DNA of 20,701 bases from an uncultured Eubacteriales bacterium (GCA_900542005.1 UQLW01000046.1:1-20701); one strand, 5' to 3'; numbered from the stretch's first letter, positions 8,137-16,020 are shown. Numbers and translations: made by a program. Notes: generated by a model from the sequence alone, not told the origin.

Positions 8137-8180
8137 TATGGATCAAGGGGTGAAGCCATGGCTTCACCCCTTGATCCATA
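8137..8180. repeat. Perfect 44-bp palindrome between convergent genes
   Basis: Two 22-base arms are exact reverse complements with no central spacer; the centre reads GAAGCCATGGCTTC and the ends read TATGGATC and GATCCATA. It lies 33 bp after the HD gene stop and 14 bp from the lipoprotein gene stop. In RNA from either strand it would fold into a very stable hairpin. On the plus strand a T6 run follows after 10 bases; on the minus strand no U-run follows. It may be a bidirectional terminator or mRNA 3' end stabiliser, or a copy of a dispersed palindromic repeat. Confidence 0.75.
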
Positions 8181-8194
8181 CCTGCGCCTGTTTT

Positions 8195-10000
8195 TTATGG
8201 CGCGTGAATCTCCGTCAGATATCCGGCCTGCTGATATCGGGGCAGCGCTTCCAAAAAACGCTCTGTCATCTGCGCCTCCAGCTCCTCGATGCCCTGCGTC
8301 CTCAGCTCATCCATCAGCCGGTCCCACCGAAGCAGCAGGGCCTCCTCGCTGGGGGCCTCTACCATTTCCCGCACCGCCCGATGCCACGCCTCGTCCATGG
8401 CGTCATACTGCTCCTGCAGGGCCGGCGTGCTCTCGTCCGGCAGCGCAAGGCGCAGGGCCGGGTTCCGGTTTGGGGCCGCATATTGCTTATGCTTCATCCC
8501 GGCGCGGATCTTCATCTCCCGCAGGGCGATCAGGTCTGAATTGCTGTGATATAGCTGCGGCGAGGCGTCCATCATACCGCTGACCCATCCGTCGTCCAGA
8601 TAGTTCCACAGCTCGATGCCCGTCTTTTCCTGGATCGGGAGCGAGATGGAGGCTTGATCGCTGGTGTAGTTTTCCGGATTGCGGTATTGAGCCTCATAGG
8701 CCAGCGTGCCGTCCTCCTGGACGGTATAATGCAGCCCCTCCACACCCCAGTGCGTCAGCTTGGCGCCCTGCTGGCTTTTCAGGAACTGGAAAAAGAGGAT
8801 CGCCCGGTCCGGCTGCGCGCAAGCCTTGCTGATGAACAGGCCGCCCCCTTTCCACCCCAGGTCGGATTCCCCAATGGACAGGTCGGCCGCCCGATAGCGC
8901 ACCTCGCCCTGATAGGCCAGCGGCCCCTCCACCAGCTGGTAGGGCAGCGGGGTATCATGCTGTTCCGAGCCCTCCCGCAGCTCATATACATTGTCCCTGT
9001 ACAGCAGCTCGCTTTCCGCCGTGGCGAACCATGCCCCGCTCGTATCCTTATAGTATTCGTATGAGGCGATCCGGTACGTCGTCCTTTCCGGATCCTCAGG
9101 ATCGGCGGTCTGATCCATCTGATCGGCCCGCCAGGGCAGCGGTTTCTCCGGCAGCGTAACGATCCCGTCCTGTACCCAGCGCCGCATCATGTTAAGGTAT
9201 TCCCTCCACGCCTGCTGCCGCCAAGGCGTGCGGACCTGGCCCGTCGCCTCATCCCAGTAAACCGTCTGCCAGATGCCCATCCACCCCGGCACCGGCGACT
9301 CGGAGGCATCTGTCAGCCGCAGCGGTATCTGGATTCCCAGCTCCTGTCCCCGATCCCTGATCCGGTACAGCAGCGCCTCCAGCTCCTCCACCGAGCTAGG
9401 TGCCGCCTCCCCGGCCCGCTCCAGCACATCCTGCCGCAGGCTCATGATGTAAGGCGGCGCTACCGGGATCCTCGGGTCATCGTAGACCGCGTCGCCGCGA
9501 AAGCCCTTCCGCAGCGTATACACATGTCCATCGGTATATTCGTTGTTCAGCTTCTCCATTGGCTCCAGGCTCTCCCAGAAGTCCGGGCAATAAGCGGCCG
9601 CCAGCTCGTCCAGCGCCCGGCAGTCGCCGCTGCCCGAGAGGCGCAGCATATCCGCTTCATTGAAAACCCACACAAGATCCGTCAGCCCGCCGGAGGCCTG
9701 CAGCACCTCCAGCGATTGGTATTCCGCCGTGCTCACCAGCTTCACTCCAGTCAGATCCATGATCTGACGCGACACGTCGTCTGCACCCCAGGTCATCAGC
9801 TGCCCCTGCTGTGTGGTCACGCCATGATTGATGGTCAGGCTGACCGGCGATGTATTGCTCTGCCAGCTGGCCGCCTGCCTTTCGGGCTTTGCTGCCGGCG
9901 CATGCGCTGCGGGGGGCTGCAGGCTTCCGCAGCCTCCTGCGCAAAGGCATAATAGGACCGCCATCCATCCAGCTGCCAGGGATCTTCCGGCCTTAAGCAT
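8195..10000 (-). CDS. Extracellular solute-binding lipoprotein (ABC transporter type)
   Basis: A 601-residue secreted lipoprotein resembling the large family-1 solute-binding proteins (LplA/LipO-like) of Bacillota that feed carbohydrate ABC importers. The N-terminus has a basic start (MLKAGR), a hydrophobic stretch and a lipobox-like AGGC with C24 as the lipidation site, then an Ala/Pro-rich tether. Family-like segments include YIMSLRQDVLERAG in the middle and WKGGGLFISKACAQPDRAILFFQFL in two parts later on. The substrate is not identifiable. The ATG at 10000 is chosen since the signal peptide begins there and a GAAGGGGG site precedes it; a longer frame to 10045 lacks a ribosome-binding site. 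No permease or ATPase gene is adjacent, so it is an orphan, set off from ispG by a terminator. Confidence 0.85.
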   Translation of the reverse strand: MLKAGRSLAAGWMAVLLCLCAGGCGSLQPPAAHAPAAKPERQAASWQSNTSPVSLTINHGVTTQQGQLMTWGADDVSRQIMDLTGVKLVSTAEYQSLEVLQASGGLTDLVWVFNEADMLRLSGSGDCRALDELAAAYCPDFWESLEPMEKLNNEYTDGHVYTLRKGFRGDAVYDDPRIPVAPPYIMSLRQDVLERAGEAAPSSVEELEALLYRIRDRGQELGIQIPLRLTDASESPVPGWMGIWQTVYWDEATGQVRTPWRQQAWREYLNMMRRWVQDGIVTLPEKPLPWRADQMDQTADPEDPERTTYRIASYEYYKDTSGAWFATAESELLYRDNVYELREGSEQHDTPLPYQLVEGPLAYQGEVRYRAADLSIGESDLGWKGGGLFISKACAQPDRAILFFQFLKSQQGAKLTHWGVEGLHYTVQEDGTLAYEAQYRNPENYTSDQASISLPIQEKTGIELWNYLDDGWVSGMMDASPQLYHSNSDLIALREMKIRAGMKHKQYAAPNRNPALRLALPDESTPALQEQYDAMDEAWHRAVREMVEAPSEEALLLRWDRLMDELRTQGIEELEAQMTERFLEALPRYQQAGYLTEIHAP

Positions 10001-10131
10001 GGTATACGCCCCCTTCCCTTGGGCTTTCGCCGCTACTTCTATCATACAGCCAAATTATGCTGGTCTGGATGGAGGCAATTGACCATTTTCCCTTTTCTCG
10101 AGGAAAGTTTTTGCCTATTTTATGCACTTTT

Positions 10132-10172
10132 CCGAAAGAAACAAAGGGCCGGGACGAATCTTCGTCCCGGCC
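10132..10172 (-). terminator. Intrinsic terminator of the frr-ispG operon
   Basis: On the minus strand a 12-bp GC-rich stem (GGCCGGGACGAA with its exact complement, 10147-10172, two-base gap in the loop) is followed by CTTTGTTTCTTT. It begins 11 nt after the ispG stop codon and separates the MEP/lipid operon from the solute-binding lipoprotein gene. Confidence 0.88.
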
Positions 10173-10183
10173 TTCATCATCTG

Positions 10184-11254
10184 TTATGATCTGGGTTCAA
10201 TCACGCCCGCCTCTTCCAGCTCCCGGACCAGCTCCTCCAACAGCCGGTCCCGGGCCACCTTGCGCGGCGTCTTGCCGCGGGAAAAGACCATACCATACTC
10301 CTTGCCGCCGGCCAGGCCGAAGTCCGCCTCCCGCGCCTCGCCGGGTCCGTTGACCACGCAGCCCATCACGGCGATCTTCAGCGGGCGGGTTACATGCCGC
10401 ACCCGCCGGGCCACCTCGCCGGCCATCGCCTCCACGTCGATCCCGCAGCGGCCGCAGGTGGGGCAGGAGATGATCTCCGGACAAAATACGCGCAGGCCGC
10501 AGGCCTGCAGGATCTGCTGGGCCGCGGGGACCTCCGGTACAGGGCTGCCGGAAAGCGATACCCGCACGGTATCGCCGATGCCCTCCATCAAGAGCGTACC
10601 GATACCCACCGCCGATTTGATGCTGCCGTAGCCCACCGTGCCCGATTCGGTCACGCCCAGGTGGATAGGGTATCCACAGGACGCCGCCAGTTTCCGGTTC
10701 GCCTCCACCGTCTGCTGCACGCCGGTGGACTTGATGGCCACCACGATGTCCTCAAAGCCGACCGACTCCAGCACGGCCACCTCCTCCAGGGCGCTTTGGG
10801 CCAGCGCCTCGGCGGTGGGGCCGCCGTACCGTTCCAGCATTTCCCGGGAAAGGGAGCCGGAATTGACGCCGACCCGGATTGGTACGCCATGGGCCCGCGC
10901 CGCATGGGCCACCCGCTCCACCCGGGCCCGCGATCCGATGTTGCCGGGATTGATGCGCAGCTTATCCACACCGTTCTCCACCGCGGCAACCGCCAGGGCG
11001 GCGTTGAAATGGATATCCGCCACCAGCGGGATATGGATGGCCGCTTTGATCGCCCCTATGGCATTGGCGCAGGCTTCATCATATACCGAGCAGCGCACAA
11101 TCTCGCAGCCTGCCGCCTCCAGCTCCAGGATCTGCGCCACCGTCGCCGCCACATCGCGGGTATCGGTATTGGTCATCGATTGAATATAGATGGGCGCCTG
11201 ACCGCCCAGGGTCAAGCTTCCCACCCGCACCGGCTTTGCCTTGCGTCTTGCCAT
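10184..11254 (-). CDS. ispG: 4-hydroxy-3-methylbut-2-enyl diphosphate synthase (flavodoxin) IspG
   Basis: Iron-sulfur enzyme for the penultimate step of the MEP isoprenoid pathway, turning ME-cPP into HMBPP. The 356 residues match the bacterial two-domain form: a TIM barrel with PIYIQSMTNTDTRDV (21-35) and KLRINPGNIG (98-107), then the cluster domain. The [4Fe-4S] ligands are C264 and C267 in CPTCGRCG and C299 in MGCVVNGPGEA; E306 is the likely fourth ligand. I chose the ATG at 11254, which has GGAGG five bases upstream; a TTG at 11266 in the same frame is less likely. Only one base separates it from the rseP stop, so it is tightly coupled. With dxr in the same operon, two MEP-pathway genes are co-transcribed. 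Confidence 0.97.
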   Translation of the reverse strand: MARRKAKPVRVGSLTLGGQAPIYIQSMTNTDTRDVAATVAQILELEAAGCEIVRCSVYDEACANAIGAIKAAIHIPLVADIHFNAALAVAAVENGVDKLRINPGNIGSRARVERVAHAARAHGVPIRVGVNSGSLSREMLERYGGPTAEALAQSALEEVAVLESVGFEDIVVAIKSTGVQQTVEANRKLAASCGYPIHLGVTESGTVGYGSIKSAVGIGTLLMEGIGDTVRVSLSGSPVPEVPAAQQILQACGLRVFCPEIISCPTCGRCGIDVEAMAGEVARRVRHVTRPLKIAVMGCVVNGPGEAREADFGLAGGKEYGMVFSRGKTPRKVARDRLLEELVRELEEAGVIEPRS

Positions 11255-11255
11255 G

Positions 11256-12287
11256 TTATCCTCCAATGATCCGGCCCACGTCGCGGAAGGTGAGGAAAAT
11301 GAACAGCAGGAAGAAGAAGCCCAGCCCGATCAGGTTCATCACGCCTTCCTTTTCCGGCGGCAGGGGCTTGCCCCGCAGCTTTTCCACGCCCATCAGCAGC
11401 AGCTTGCCGCCATCCAGCGCCGGCAGCGGCAGCAGGTTCATCACGCCCAGGTTGATGGACAGATAGCTGACCATCGTGAGGAAGGAGGCCATGCCATAGG
11501 TAGCGCCCGACTCTGCCACCATGGTCACCGCGCCAACAATGCCGGCCACGTCGCTGGTCCCCTTGCCCCGGAAGAGGCCGCCCAGGAACACCAGCATCTC
11601 CTTGACCATGGCAAAGGTCCAGACAAAGGCCTGGCCCAGCGCCTGGAAGATGGGGACCGGGCGGTATTCATAGCCCACCGTGATGCCCACCATATAACGG
11701 TTGGCCTCAGCATCCAGCTGGGGGGTCAGGGCGGTATCAAAGCGCTGTCCGTCCCGGCGCACGGTAAAGGTGGTCTCCTCGCCGGTATTCTGCGCCAGGA
11801 TCTGGCTGAAGGCCGCGTAATCGCCCTCCACGTCCACGCCGTCCACCGCGATGATCTCATCGCCGGGCTGGAGGCCGGCAGCCTCCGCCGGCGAGCCCGC
11901 GTTGACCGACTCCACCCTGGGAATGTTGACCGCCACGCCCCAGCAGGCCAGCACCAGCGCAGCGATCAGGATGGCGATGATGATGTTCATAAGCGGTCCG
12001 GCCAGCACCACCCAGAACCGGTGCCCCAGCGGCTGCCGCTGAAAAACCCGCTCCTCGGCCACCTGGTCGGTCATGCTTTCAAAGGCCACATATCCGCCTA
12101 CCGGCAGCACCCGCAGGCTGTATTGGGTCTGGCCCCGCTTACGCTTTACAATCGCAGGGCCCATCCCAATGGAAAATTCAAAAACCGGGAACCGAAAGGC
12201 CTTCGCCACCAGGAAATGCCCCAGCTCGTGTACCGTAATAAGCACGCCGATCATCAGGACCGTCAACAGAATCCAACCAATATTCAT
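11256..12287 (-). CDS. rseP: Site-2 protease RseP/RasP, membrane zinc metalloprotease
   Basis: Intramembrane metalloprotease that cleaves anti-sigma factors and leftover signal peptides within the membrane. The 343 residues show the zinc motif HELGH (H20, E21, H24) in the first membrane segment, one PDZ domain (about 122-188, with GSPAEAAGLQPGDEIIAVDG), and the second catalytic motif NLLPLPALDGG (284-294, D292) near the C-terminus, followed by a last hydrophobic segment. A single PDZ domain is as in Bacillus RasP, unlike the two in E. coli RseP. The ATG at 12287 has AAGGAGG eight bases upstream; the frame stays open for 89 more codons, but these overlap dxr and are not protein-like. A 91-nt gap separates it from dxr. 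Confidence 0.96.
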   Translation of the reverse strand: MNIGWILLTVLMIGVLITVHELGHFLVAKAFRFPVFEFSIGMGPAIVKRKRGQTQYSLRVLPVGGYVAFESMTDQVAEERVFQRQPLGHRFWVVLAGPLMNIIIAILIAALVLACWGVAVNIPRVESVNAGSPAEAAGLQPGDEIIAVDGVDVEGDYAAFSQILAQNTGEETTFTVRRDGQRFDTALTPQLDAEANRYMVGITVGYEYRPVPIFQALGQAFVWTFAMVKEMLVFLGGLFRGKGTSDVAGIVGAVTMVAESGATYGMASFLTMVSYLSINLGVMNLLPLPALDGGKLLLMGVEKLRGKPLPPEKEGVMNLIGLGFFFLLFIFLTFRDVGRIIGG

Positions 12288-12378
12288 CAATGGCGCCTCC
12301 TTGCGCAGTTCTCCCGGCGCCCGCCGCCCGCGGCCGGACCGGTTATCATCATAGACGCAGCGCTCCCTTTGAAAGTTT

Positions 12379-13512
12379 CTACAGCCACTGCTCCACCTGG
12401 GCCCGCACCCGCCGGTCCAGCTCCAGCACATCGCCGATATGGCGCACCGGCTCGCCCTCAAAGGTTTCCATCGCCCGCTCCACCAGGGCGGGGATCTGCA
12501 AAAAGCCGATCCGGCCCGCCAGGAAGGCCGCCACCGCCAGCTCATTGGCCCCATTGAGCGCGATTGCCGCCGCGCTGCCGCTTTGCAGGGCGCGGTAGCC
12601 CAGCTCCAGCGCAGGAAAGGCCCTTCGGTCCGGTTCTGCGAATTCCAGCGCGCCGGAAGCCGCCAGATCCAGGGCCGGGGCCGGGCAATCCATCCGCTTG
12701 GGATAGGTCAGCGCATACTGGATCGCCACCCGCATATCCGGGCAGCCCAGCTGCGCCAGAATGGAATGGTCCGAAAACTCCACCAGCGAATGGACGATGC
12801 TTTTACGGTGGACCAGCACGCCGATGCGTTCAGCCGGCACGCCGAAAAGCCATCGCGCCTCCATGACCTCCAGGGCCTTGTTCATGAGCGTGGCCGAATC
12901 GACAGTTATTTTGCTGCCCATGGACCAGTTGGGATGGCGCAGGGCCTGCTGCGGCGTCACATGCTCCAGCGCTTCCAGGCTCCAGCCGTAAAAGGGGCCG
13001 CCAGAGGCCGTCAGCCAGAGCCGGTACGGCGGCTGCCCCCCCTGCAGGCACTGGAAGATGGCGGAGTGCTCGCTGTCCACCGGCAGCAGCTTCACATTTT
13101 TTCGGCGCACGGCCTCCATGACCAGCGCGCCGCCGGTTACCAGCGCCTCCTTGTTGGCCAGGGCGATATCTACCCCCCGGTCGATCAGGCGCATCACCGC
13201 CTGCAGCCCGGCAATGCCCACCACCGCGTCCAGGGCAATATCCGCCTGCGTTTCGTCGCACAGCTCCAGCAGGCCTTCCTCGCCGGAAAGCACCGGCACA
13301 TCCACCTGCCCGGCCAGACGGCGCGCGGCCTCCGCCTCCACCATGCAAACGCGGCGCGGGCGGTAGCGTGCAACCTGGGCCGCCATCTCCTCCACCGACC
13401 GGTAGGCTGCCAGCGCTTCGATCTCGAACTCGTCTTGGTGATGATCCACCACGCTCAGGGTCTGGCGGCCGATGGAGCCGGTGGAACCCAGCAGCAAAAG
13501 CTTTTTTTTCAT
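12379..13512 (-). CDS. dxr: 1-deoxy-D-xylulose-5-phosphate reductoisomerase
   Basis: First committed enzyme of the MEP pathway, turning DXP into MEP with NADPH and a divalent metal. The 377 residues match the usual length. Visible motifs are the NADPH-binding GSTGSIG (9-15), ALANKE (117-122), the metal ligands D146 and E148 in PVDSEHSAIFQ, a substrate loop with ASGGPF (169-174), and KITVDSATLMNKALEVMEA (201-219), which holds the third acidic ligand. The ATG at 13512 follows GAGGA at six bases, and cdsA ends 12 nt upstream. It shares an operon with ispG. Confidence 0.97.
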   Translation of the reverse strand: MKKKLLLLGSTGSIGRQTLSVVDHHQDEFEIEALAAYRSVEEMAAQVARYRPRRVCMVEAEAARRLAGQVDVPVLSGEEGLLELCDETQADIALDAVVGIAGLQAVMRLIDRGVDIALANKEALVTGGALVMEAVRRKNVKLLPVDSEHSAIFQCLQGGQPPYRLWLTASGGPFYGWSLEALEHVTPQQALRHPNWSMGSKITVDSATLMNKALEVMEARWLFGVPAERIGVLVHRKSIVHSLVEFSDHSILAQLGCPDMRVAIQYALTYPKRMDCPAPALDLAASGALEFAEPDRRAFPALELGYRALQSGSAAAIALNGANELAVAAFLAGRIGFLQIPALVERAMETFEGEPVRHIGDVLELDRRVRAQVEQWL

Positions 13513-13524
13513 GGCTTCCTCGCT

Positions 13525-14328
13525 TTAATAAAAAACCGTATAGAAAACGAACAGCGCAACTGAGCCCAGCATGATGCTGTCGGCCCGGTCCATAATGCCG
13601 CCGTGGTTCCCCAGCACATGGGAGAAATCCTTGATCCCCATGGAGCGCTTCAGCGTGGAGGCCGTCAGATCCCCCACCTGGCTGAACAGCCCGCCTAGGG
13701 CCCCCACCAGCGCATAGTGCAGCAGCGGCATGGCCGTATACCCCAGCAGGGTACGGAACACCACGCCGGCAGCCAGCGATACCAGGATGCCGCAGCCGAA
13801 GCCGCCTAAGGCGCCCTCCACGGTTTTCTTGGGGCTGATCTTGGGGGCCAAGGGCGTTTTCCCCAGGAACCGGCCAAACAGGAAGGCGAAGATATCGTTG
13901 GAGCAGGGGATCAGGATCAGCAGGGTCATGCCGATATCCGCCAGCTGCTTGGGCTGCGCGTTGATGATGACCATGGTCAGCACGCACCAGCCCGGATAAA
14001 ACATGGCAAAGATGGAGGCCGTGGTATCCTTCAGCTGCCGCTGCGGCATAAAGACGCCCCATACCAGGTTGATGGTCGTCAGCACCAGATAGATGCACAG
14101 CACGCCCTCCAGCCCCCATAGGGTATAGACCGGATACAGGCAGGCCATAAAGAGCATGCCCGTCCAGATGGTCGGCTTATATCCGCCCTTGCGAAAGGCG
14201 CCGTATACCTCCCACTGGGCGCAAAGGCCGACCAGCAGGATGAAGATGGGAAAGAGCGTCTCCCGGAAAACGAGCAGCAGGGCCGCAAGCGCCAGAAGCG
14301 CCAGGGAGATCAGGGTCCTTTGAAGCAT
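13525..14328 (-). CDS. cdsA: Phosphatidate cytidylyltransferase (CDP-diglyceride synthase)
   Basis: Integral membrane enzyme making CDP-diacylglycerol from CTP and phosphatidic acid, the branch point for bacterial phospholipids. The 267 residues are strongly hydrophobic with roughly seven to eight membrane spans. The family signature is plain at 224-251: STLKR, then KD (233-234), HGG (242-244) and DRAD (247-250). Upstream are DIFAFLFGRFLGKTPLAPKI and SPKKTVEG (166-172), also conserved. The GGGAGG ribosome-binding site overlaps the uppS stop region, 10 nt away, indicating coupled translation. uppS-cdsA-dxr-rseP is the usual order in Bacillota. Confidence 0.97.
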   Translation of the reverse strand: MLQRTLISLALLALAALLLVFRETLFPIFILLVGLCAQWEVYGAFRKGGYKPTIWTGMLFMACLYPVYTLWGLEGVLCIYLVLTTINLVWGVFMPQRQLKDTTASIFAMFYPGWCVLTMVIINAQPKQLADIGMTLLILIPCSNDIFAFLFGRFLGKTPLAPKISPKKTVEGALGGFGCGILVSLAAGVVFRTLLGYTAMPLLHYALVGALGGLFSQVGDLTASTLKRSMGIKDFSHVLGNHGGIMDRADSIMLGSVALFVFYTVFY

Positions 14329-14338
14329 TTTATCCTCC

Positions 14339-15061
14339 CTATCGCGGTTTTATGCCGCCGAAGCGCCGCTGACGCGCCGCATAGCTGCGCAGGGCCTGGT
14401 CATAGGCCTCCGGCGTAAAGTCCGGCCACAGCGTATCGGGGATGTACAGCTCTGCATAGGAGCTCTGATACAGCAGAAAGTTGCTGAGGCGCTGATCCCC
14501 GCCGGTCCGGATCAAAAGGTCGGGATCCGGCTGGCCCGCCGTATACAGATACTGGCTGATGGTCTGCTCGTCGATTGCCTCCGGGCTCAGCTCCCCCCGC
14601 TGCACCGCCCGCGCCAGGGCCCGGGCCGCGTCCACCAGCTCGGCCCGGCCGCCATAGTTAAGCGCCACGTTAAAGGTCAGGCCTCTGCAGTGGGCGCTGG
14701 CCGTCTCCGCCTTGTCGATGGCCCGGAGCAGCGTCTCATTAAGGTTATCCCTCCGCCCGATAATCCGGATGCGCACCTCGTTTTCCACAAGGGCCGCCAC
14801 CTCGCGGTTGAGATATTCCAGCATCAGGCGGAAGATCGCCCCCACCTCATCCTGGGGACGGCTCCAGTTCTCCGTGGAGAAGGCATATACGGTCAGCACC
14901 TCGACGCCCACATTGCTGGACATACGGACGATCTCCCGCAGGGCTTCGACGCCCGCGCGATGCCCCACCGGCCGGGGCAGGCCCCGCTTTTGCGCCCACC
15001 GGCCGTTGCCATCCATGATGATCGCCACATGCCGGGGTATTTTCTCATATGGTTCCTTCAC
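14339..15061 (-). CDS. uppS: Isoprenyl transferase (undecaprenyl diphosphate synthase type)
   Basis: Cis-prenyltransferase that extends farnesyl diphosphate with isopentenyl diphosphate to the C55 lipid carrier used for cell-wall precursors. The 240 residues show HVAIIMDGNGRWAQKRG (11-27, with catalytic-site D17), TVYAFSTENWSRP, and the C-terminal DLLIRTGGDQRLSNFLL and SSYAELYI blocks that hold the pyrophosphate-binding arginines. I chose the GTG at 15061 because AGGAGGAAAGGA precedes it; an ATG at 15148 would add 29 residues, but they run through a predicted hairpin and lack a ribosome-binding site. A GTG start can lower expression. The gene follows the small protein after a 90-nt gap. Confidence 0.96.
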   Translation of the reverse strand: MKEPYEKIPRHVAIIMDGNGRWAQKRGLPRPVGHRAGVEALREIVRMSSNVGVEVLTVYAFSTENWSRPQDEVGAIFRLMLEYLNREVAALVENEVRIRIIGRRDNLNETLLRAIDKAETASAHCRGLTFNVALNYGGRAELVDAARALARAVQRGELSPEAIDEQTISQYLYTAGQPDPDLLIRTGGDQRLSNFLLYQSSYAELYIPDTLWPDFTPEAYDQALRSYAARQRRFGGIKPR

Positions 15062-15090
15062 GATATTCCTTTCCTCCTGTAAATCCGCCG

Positions 15091-15138
15091 CGATAAAGAA
15101 GGCCCCCCGCGCGCCCTTGCCGGGCTGTTCGGGGAGCC
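15091..15138 (-). terminator. Possible weak terminator or attenuator hairpin before uppS
   Basis: GGCTCCCCG (15130-15138) pairs with CGGGGGGCC (15101-15109) in a 9-bp stem with one G-U pair, enclosing a smaller GCCC/GGGC stem. The minus-strand RNA continues TTCTTTATC. The U-run is broken, so termination would be partial at best. It lies between the 66-residue gene and the uppS ribosome-binding site. Confidence 0.4.
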
Positions 15139-15151
15139 ACTTACCCATGGA

Positions 15152-15352
15152 TCAAAGCGCGTCAGGGAAACGGCAGACCACAAGAAGGGGTATCCGCCCC
15201 CGGAATGATTGCCGGACAACCCGCACCAGCGGCCAGGCCTGGCCCCGGCCCAGGGTAATATCCGCCACCTGGACGCGGCCATAGCCCGCCGCCTTCAGGG
15301 AAAGCAGCGCCTCGGCAAGGGTCAATCCCACCACCTGGGATTCCTGGATCAT
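15152..15352 (-). CDS. Small conserved-looking protein of unknown function
   Basis: A 66-residue reading frame between frr and uppS. Its ATG overlaps the frr stop in an ATGA arrangement, and the AGGTATG context comes just after a GGAGG in the end of frr, so coupled translation is likely. The protein is not a shadow of another gene, as nothing else occupies this interval. The first half (VVGLTLAEALLSLKAAGYG) recalls the V-G-x-[ST]-x-x-x-A-x-x-x-L-x-x-x-G pattern of PASTA-like folds; the second half is a beta-rich stretch with VRVVRQSF and LLVVCRFPDAL. There is no signal peptide or membrane span. Clostridial genomes often carry a similar short gene here as far as I recall, but I cannot name a family. 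Confidence 0.7.
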   Translation of the reverse strand: MIQESQVVGLTLAEALLSLKAAGYGRVQVADITLGRGQAWPLVRVVRQSFRGRIPLLVVCRFPDAL

Positions 15353-15909
15353 ACCTCCATGATCTCCTTTTCCTTGGCCGCGGCCAGGTCGTCAATGGTC
15401 TTGATATACTTATCATGCACCTTCTGGAGCTCTTTTTCGCCGGAGCGCAGGTCGTCCTCGGTGATCTCGCTCTTCTTCTCCAGCTTCTTCATGGCGTCCA
15501 TGGCGTCGCGGCGGACAGCGCGGACGGCGATACGCCCTTCCTCGGCCACCTTGCTCACCGTCTTGGTCAGCTCCTTGCGCCGCTCCTGGGTGAGCTCCGG
15601 CACCACCAGGCGAATGACCTTGCCGTCGTTCATCGGGTTAATCCCCAGATCGGACTGCAGGATCGCCTTTTCCACCGCCTTGAGCATGGAAGCCTCCCAC
15701 AGCTGGATCACCAGCACCCGGGGCTCCGGCGCCGAAACATTTCCGATCTGCGTGATGGGCACCTGGCTGCCGTAATAATCTACGGTAATCCGATCCAAAA
15801 TCTGTGGGTTGGCCCGGCCGGCTTTCAGCGTCGTAAGCTCCTGCTTGACCACGCCGACCGTCTTAGCCATACGCGAATCCGCGTCCTGAATCAATTCTTT
15901 ATGGGTCAT
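15349..15909 (-). CDS. frr: Ribosome recycling factor
   Basis: With EF-G, RRF splits the post-termination ribosome. The 186 residues match the family length of about 185 and the long three-helix-bundle plus beta-domain plan: VVKQELTTLKAGRANPQILD (20-39), YYGSQVPITQIGNVSAPEPR in the beta domain, LGINPMNDGKVIRL and PELTQERRKEL. The ATG at 15909 has GGAGG eight bases upstream. Usually frr follows pyrH directly in one operon; here a candidate terminator and a separate promoter lie in the 161-bp gap. It leads the operon frr to ispG. Confidence 0.98.
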   Translation of the reverse strand: MTHKELIQDADSRMAKTVGVVKQELTTLKAGRANPQILDRITVDYYGSQVPITQIGNVSAPEPRVLVIQLWEASMLKAVEKAILQSDLGINPMNDGKVIRLVVPELTQERRKELTKTVSKVAEEGRIAVRAVRRDAMDAMKKLEKKSEITEDDLRSGEKELQKVHDKYIKTIDDLAAAKEKEIMEV

Positions 15910-15949
15910 GGTGCTCTCCTCCAGATGATTTCATTGCTTGTTAGCTCAT

Positions 15950-15978
15950 ATTTTATACGGTTTTGGCCCCGAATACAA
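15950..15978 (-). promoter_or_regulatory. Promoter of the frr-uppS-cdsA-dxr-rseP-ispG operon
   Basis: On the minus strand TTGTAT (15973-15978), a 17-base spacer and TAAAAT (15950-15955). The start would be near 15943, about 34 nt before frr. The spacer contains one copy of the 10-bp direct repeat TTTTGGCCCC (15961-15970 on the plus strand); a second copy lies upstream at 16002-16011. Confidence 0.6.
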
Positions 15979-16020
15979 CACCTTGCCGCCGGATTGCCCC
16001 ATTTTGGCCCCCCAACTGTG

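Noticed and set aside
8158..8583. Plus-strand open frame starting in the palindrome centre
   Set aside because: It runs antisense to the lipoprotein gene, lacks a ribosome-binding site and has shadow-like composition.
10001..10146. CATAAT and TATGAT boxes upstream of the lipoprotein gene
   Set aside because: Neither has a convincing -35 at 16-18 bases; a promoter must exist but I cannot place it.
12288..12378. TATGAT and a GC-rich stretch in the 91-nt gap between dxr and rseP
   Set aside because: No acceptable -35 at proper spacing and no hairpin followed by U residues; I do not call a promoter or terminator.
12830..14119. A minus-strand open frame of 429 codons across cdsA and dxr
   Set aside because: It is a shifted-frame shadow with Gly/Ala/Arg-rich text over two well-identified genes.
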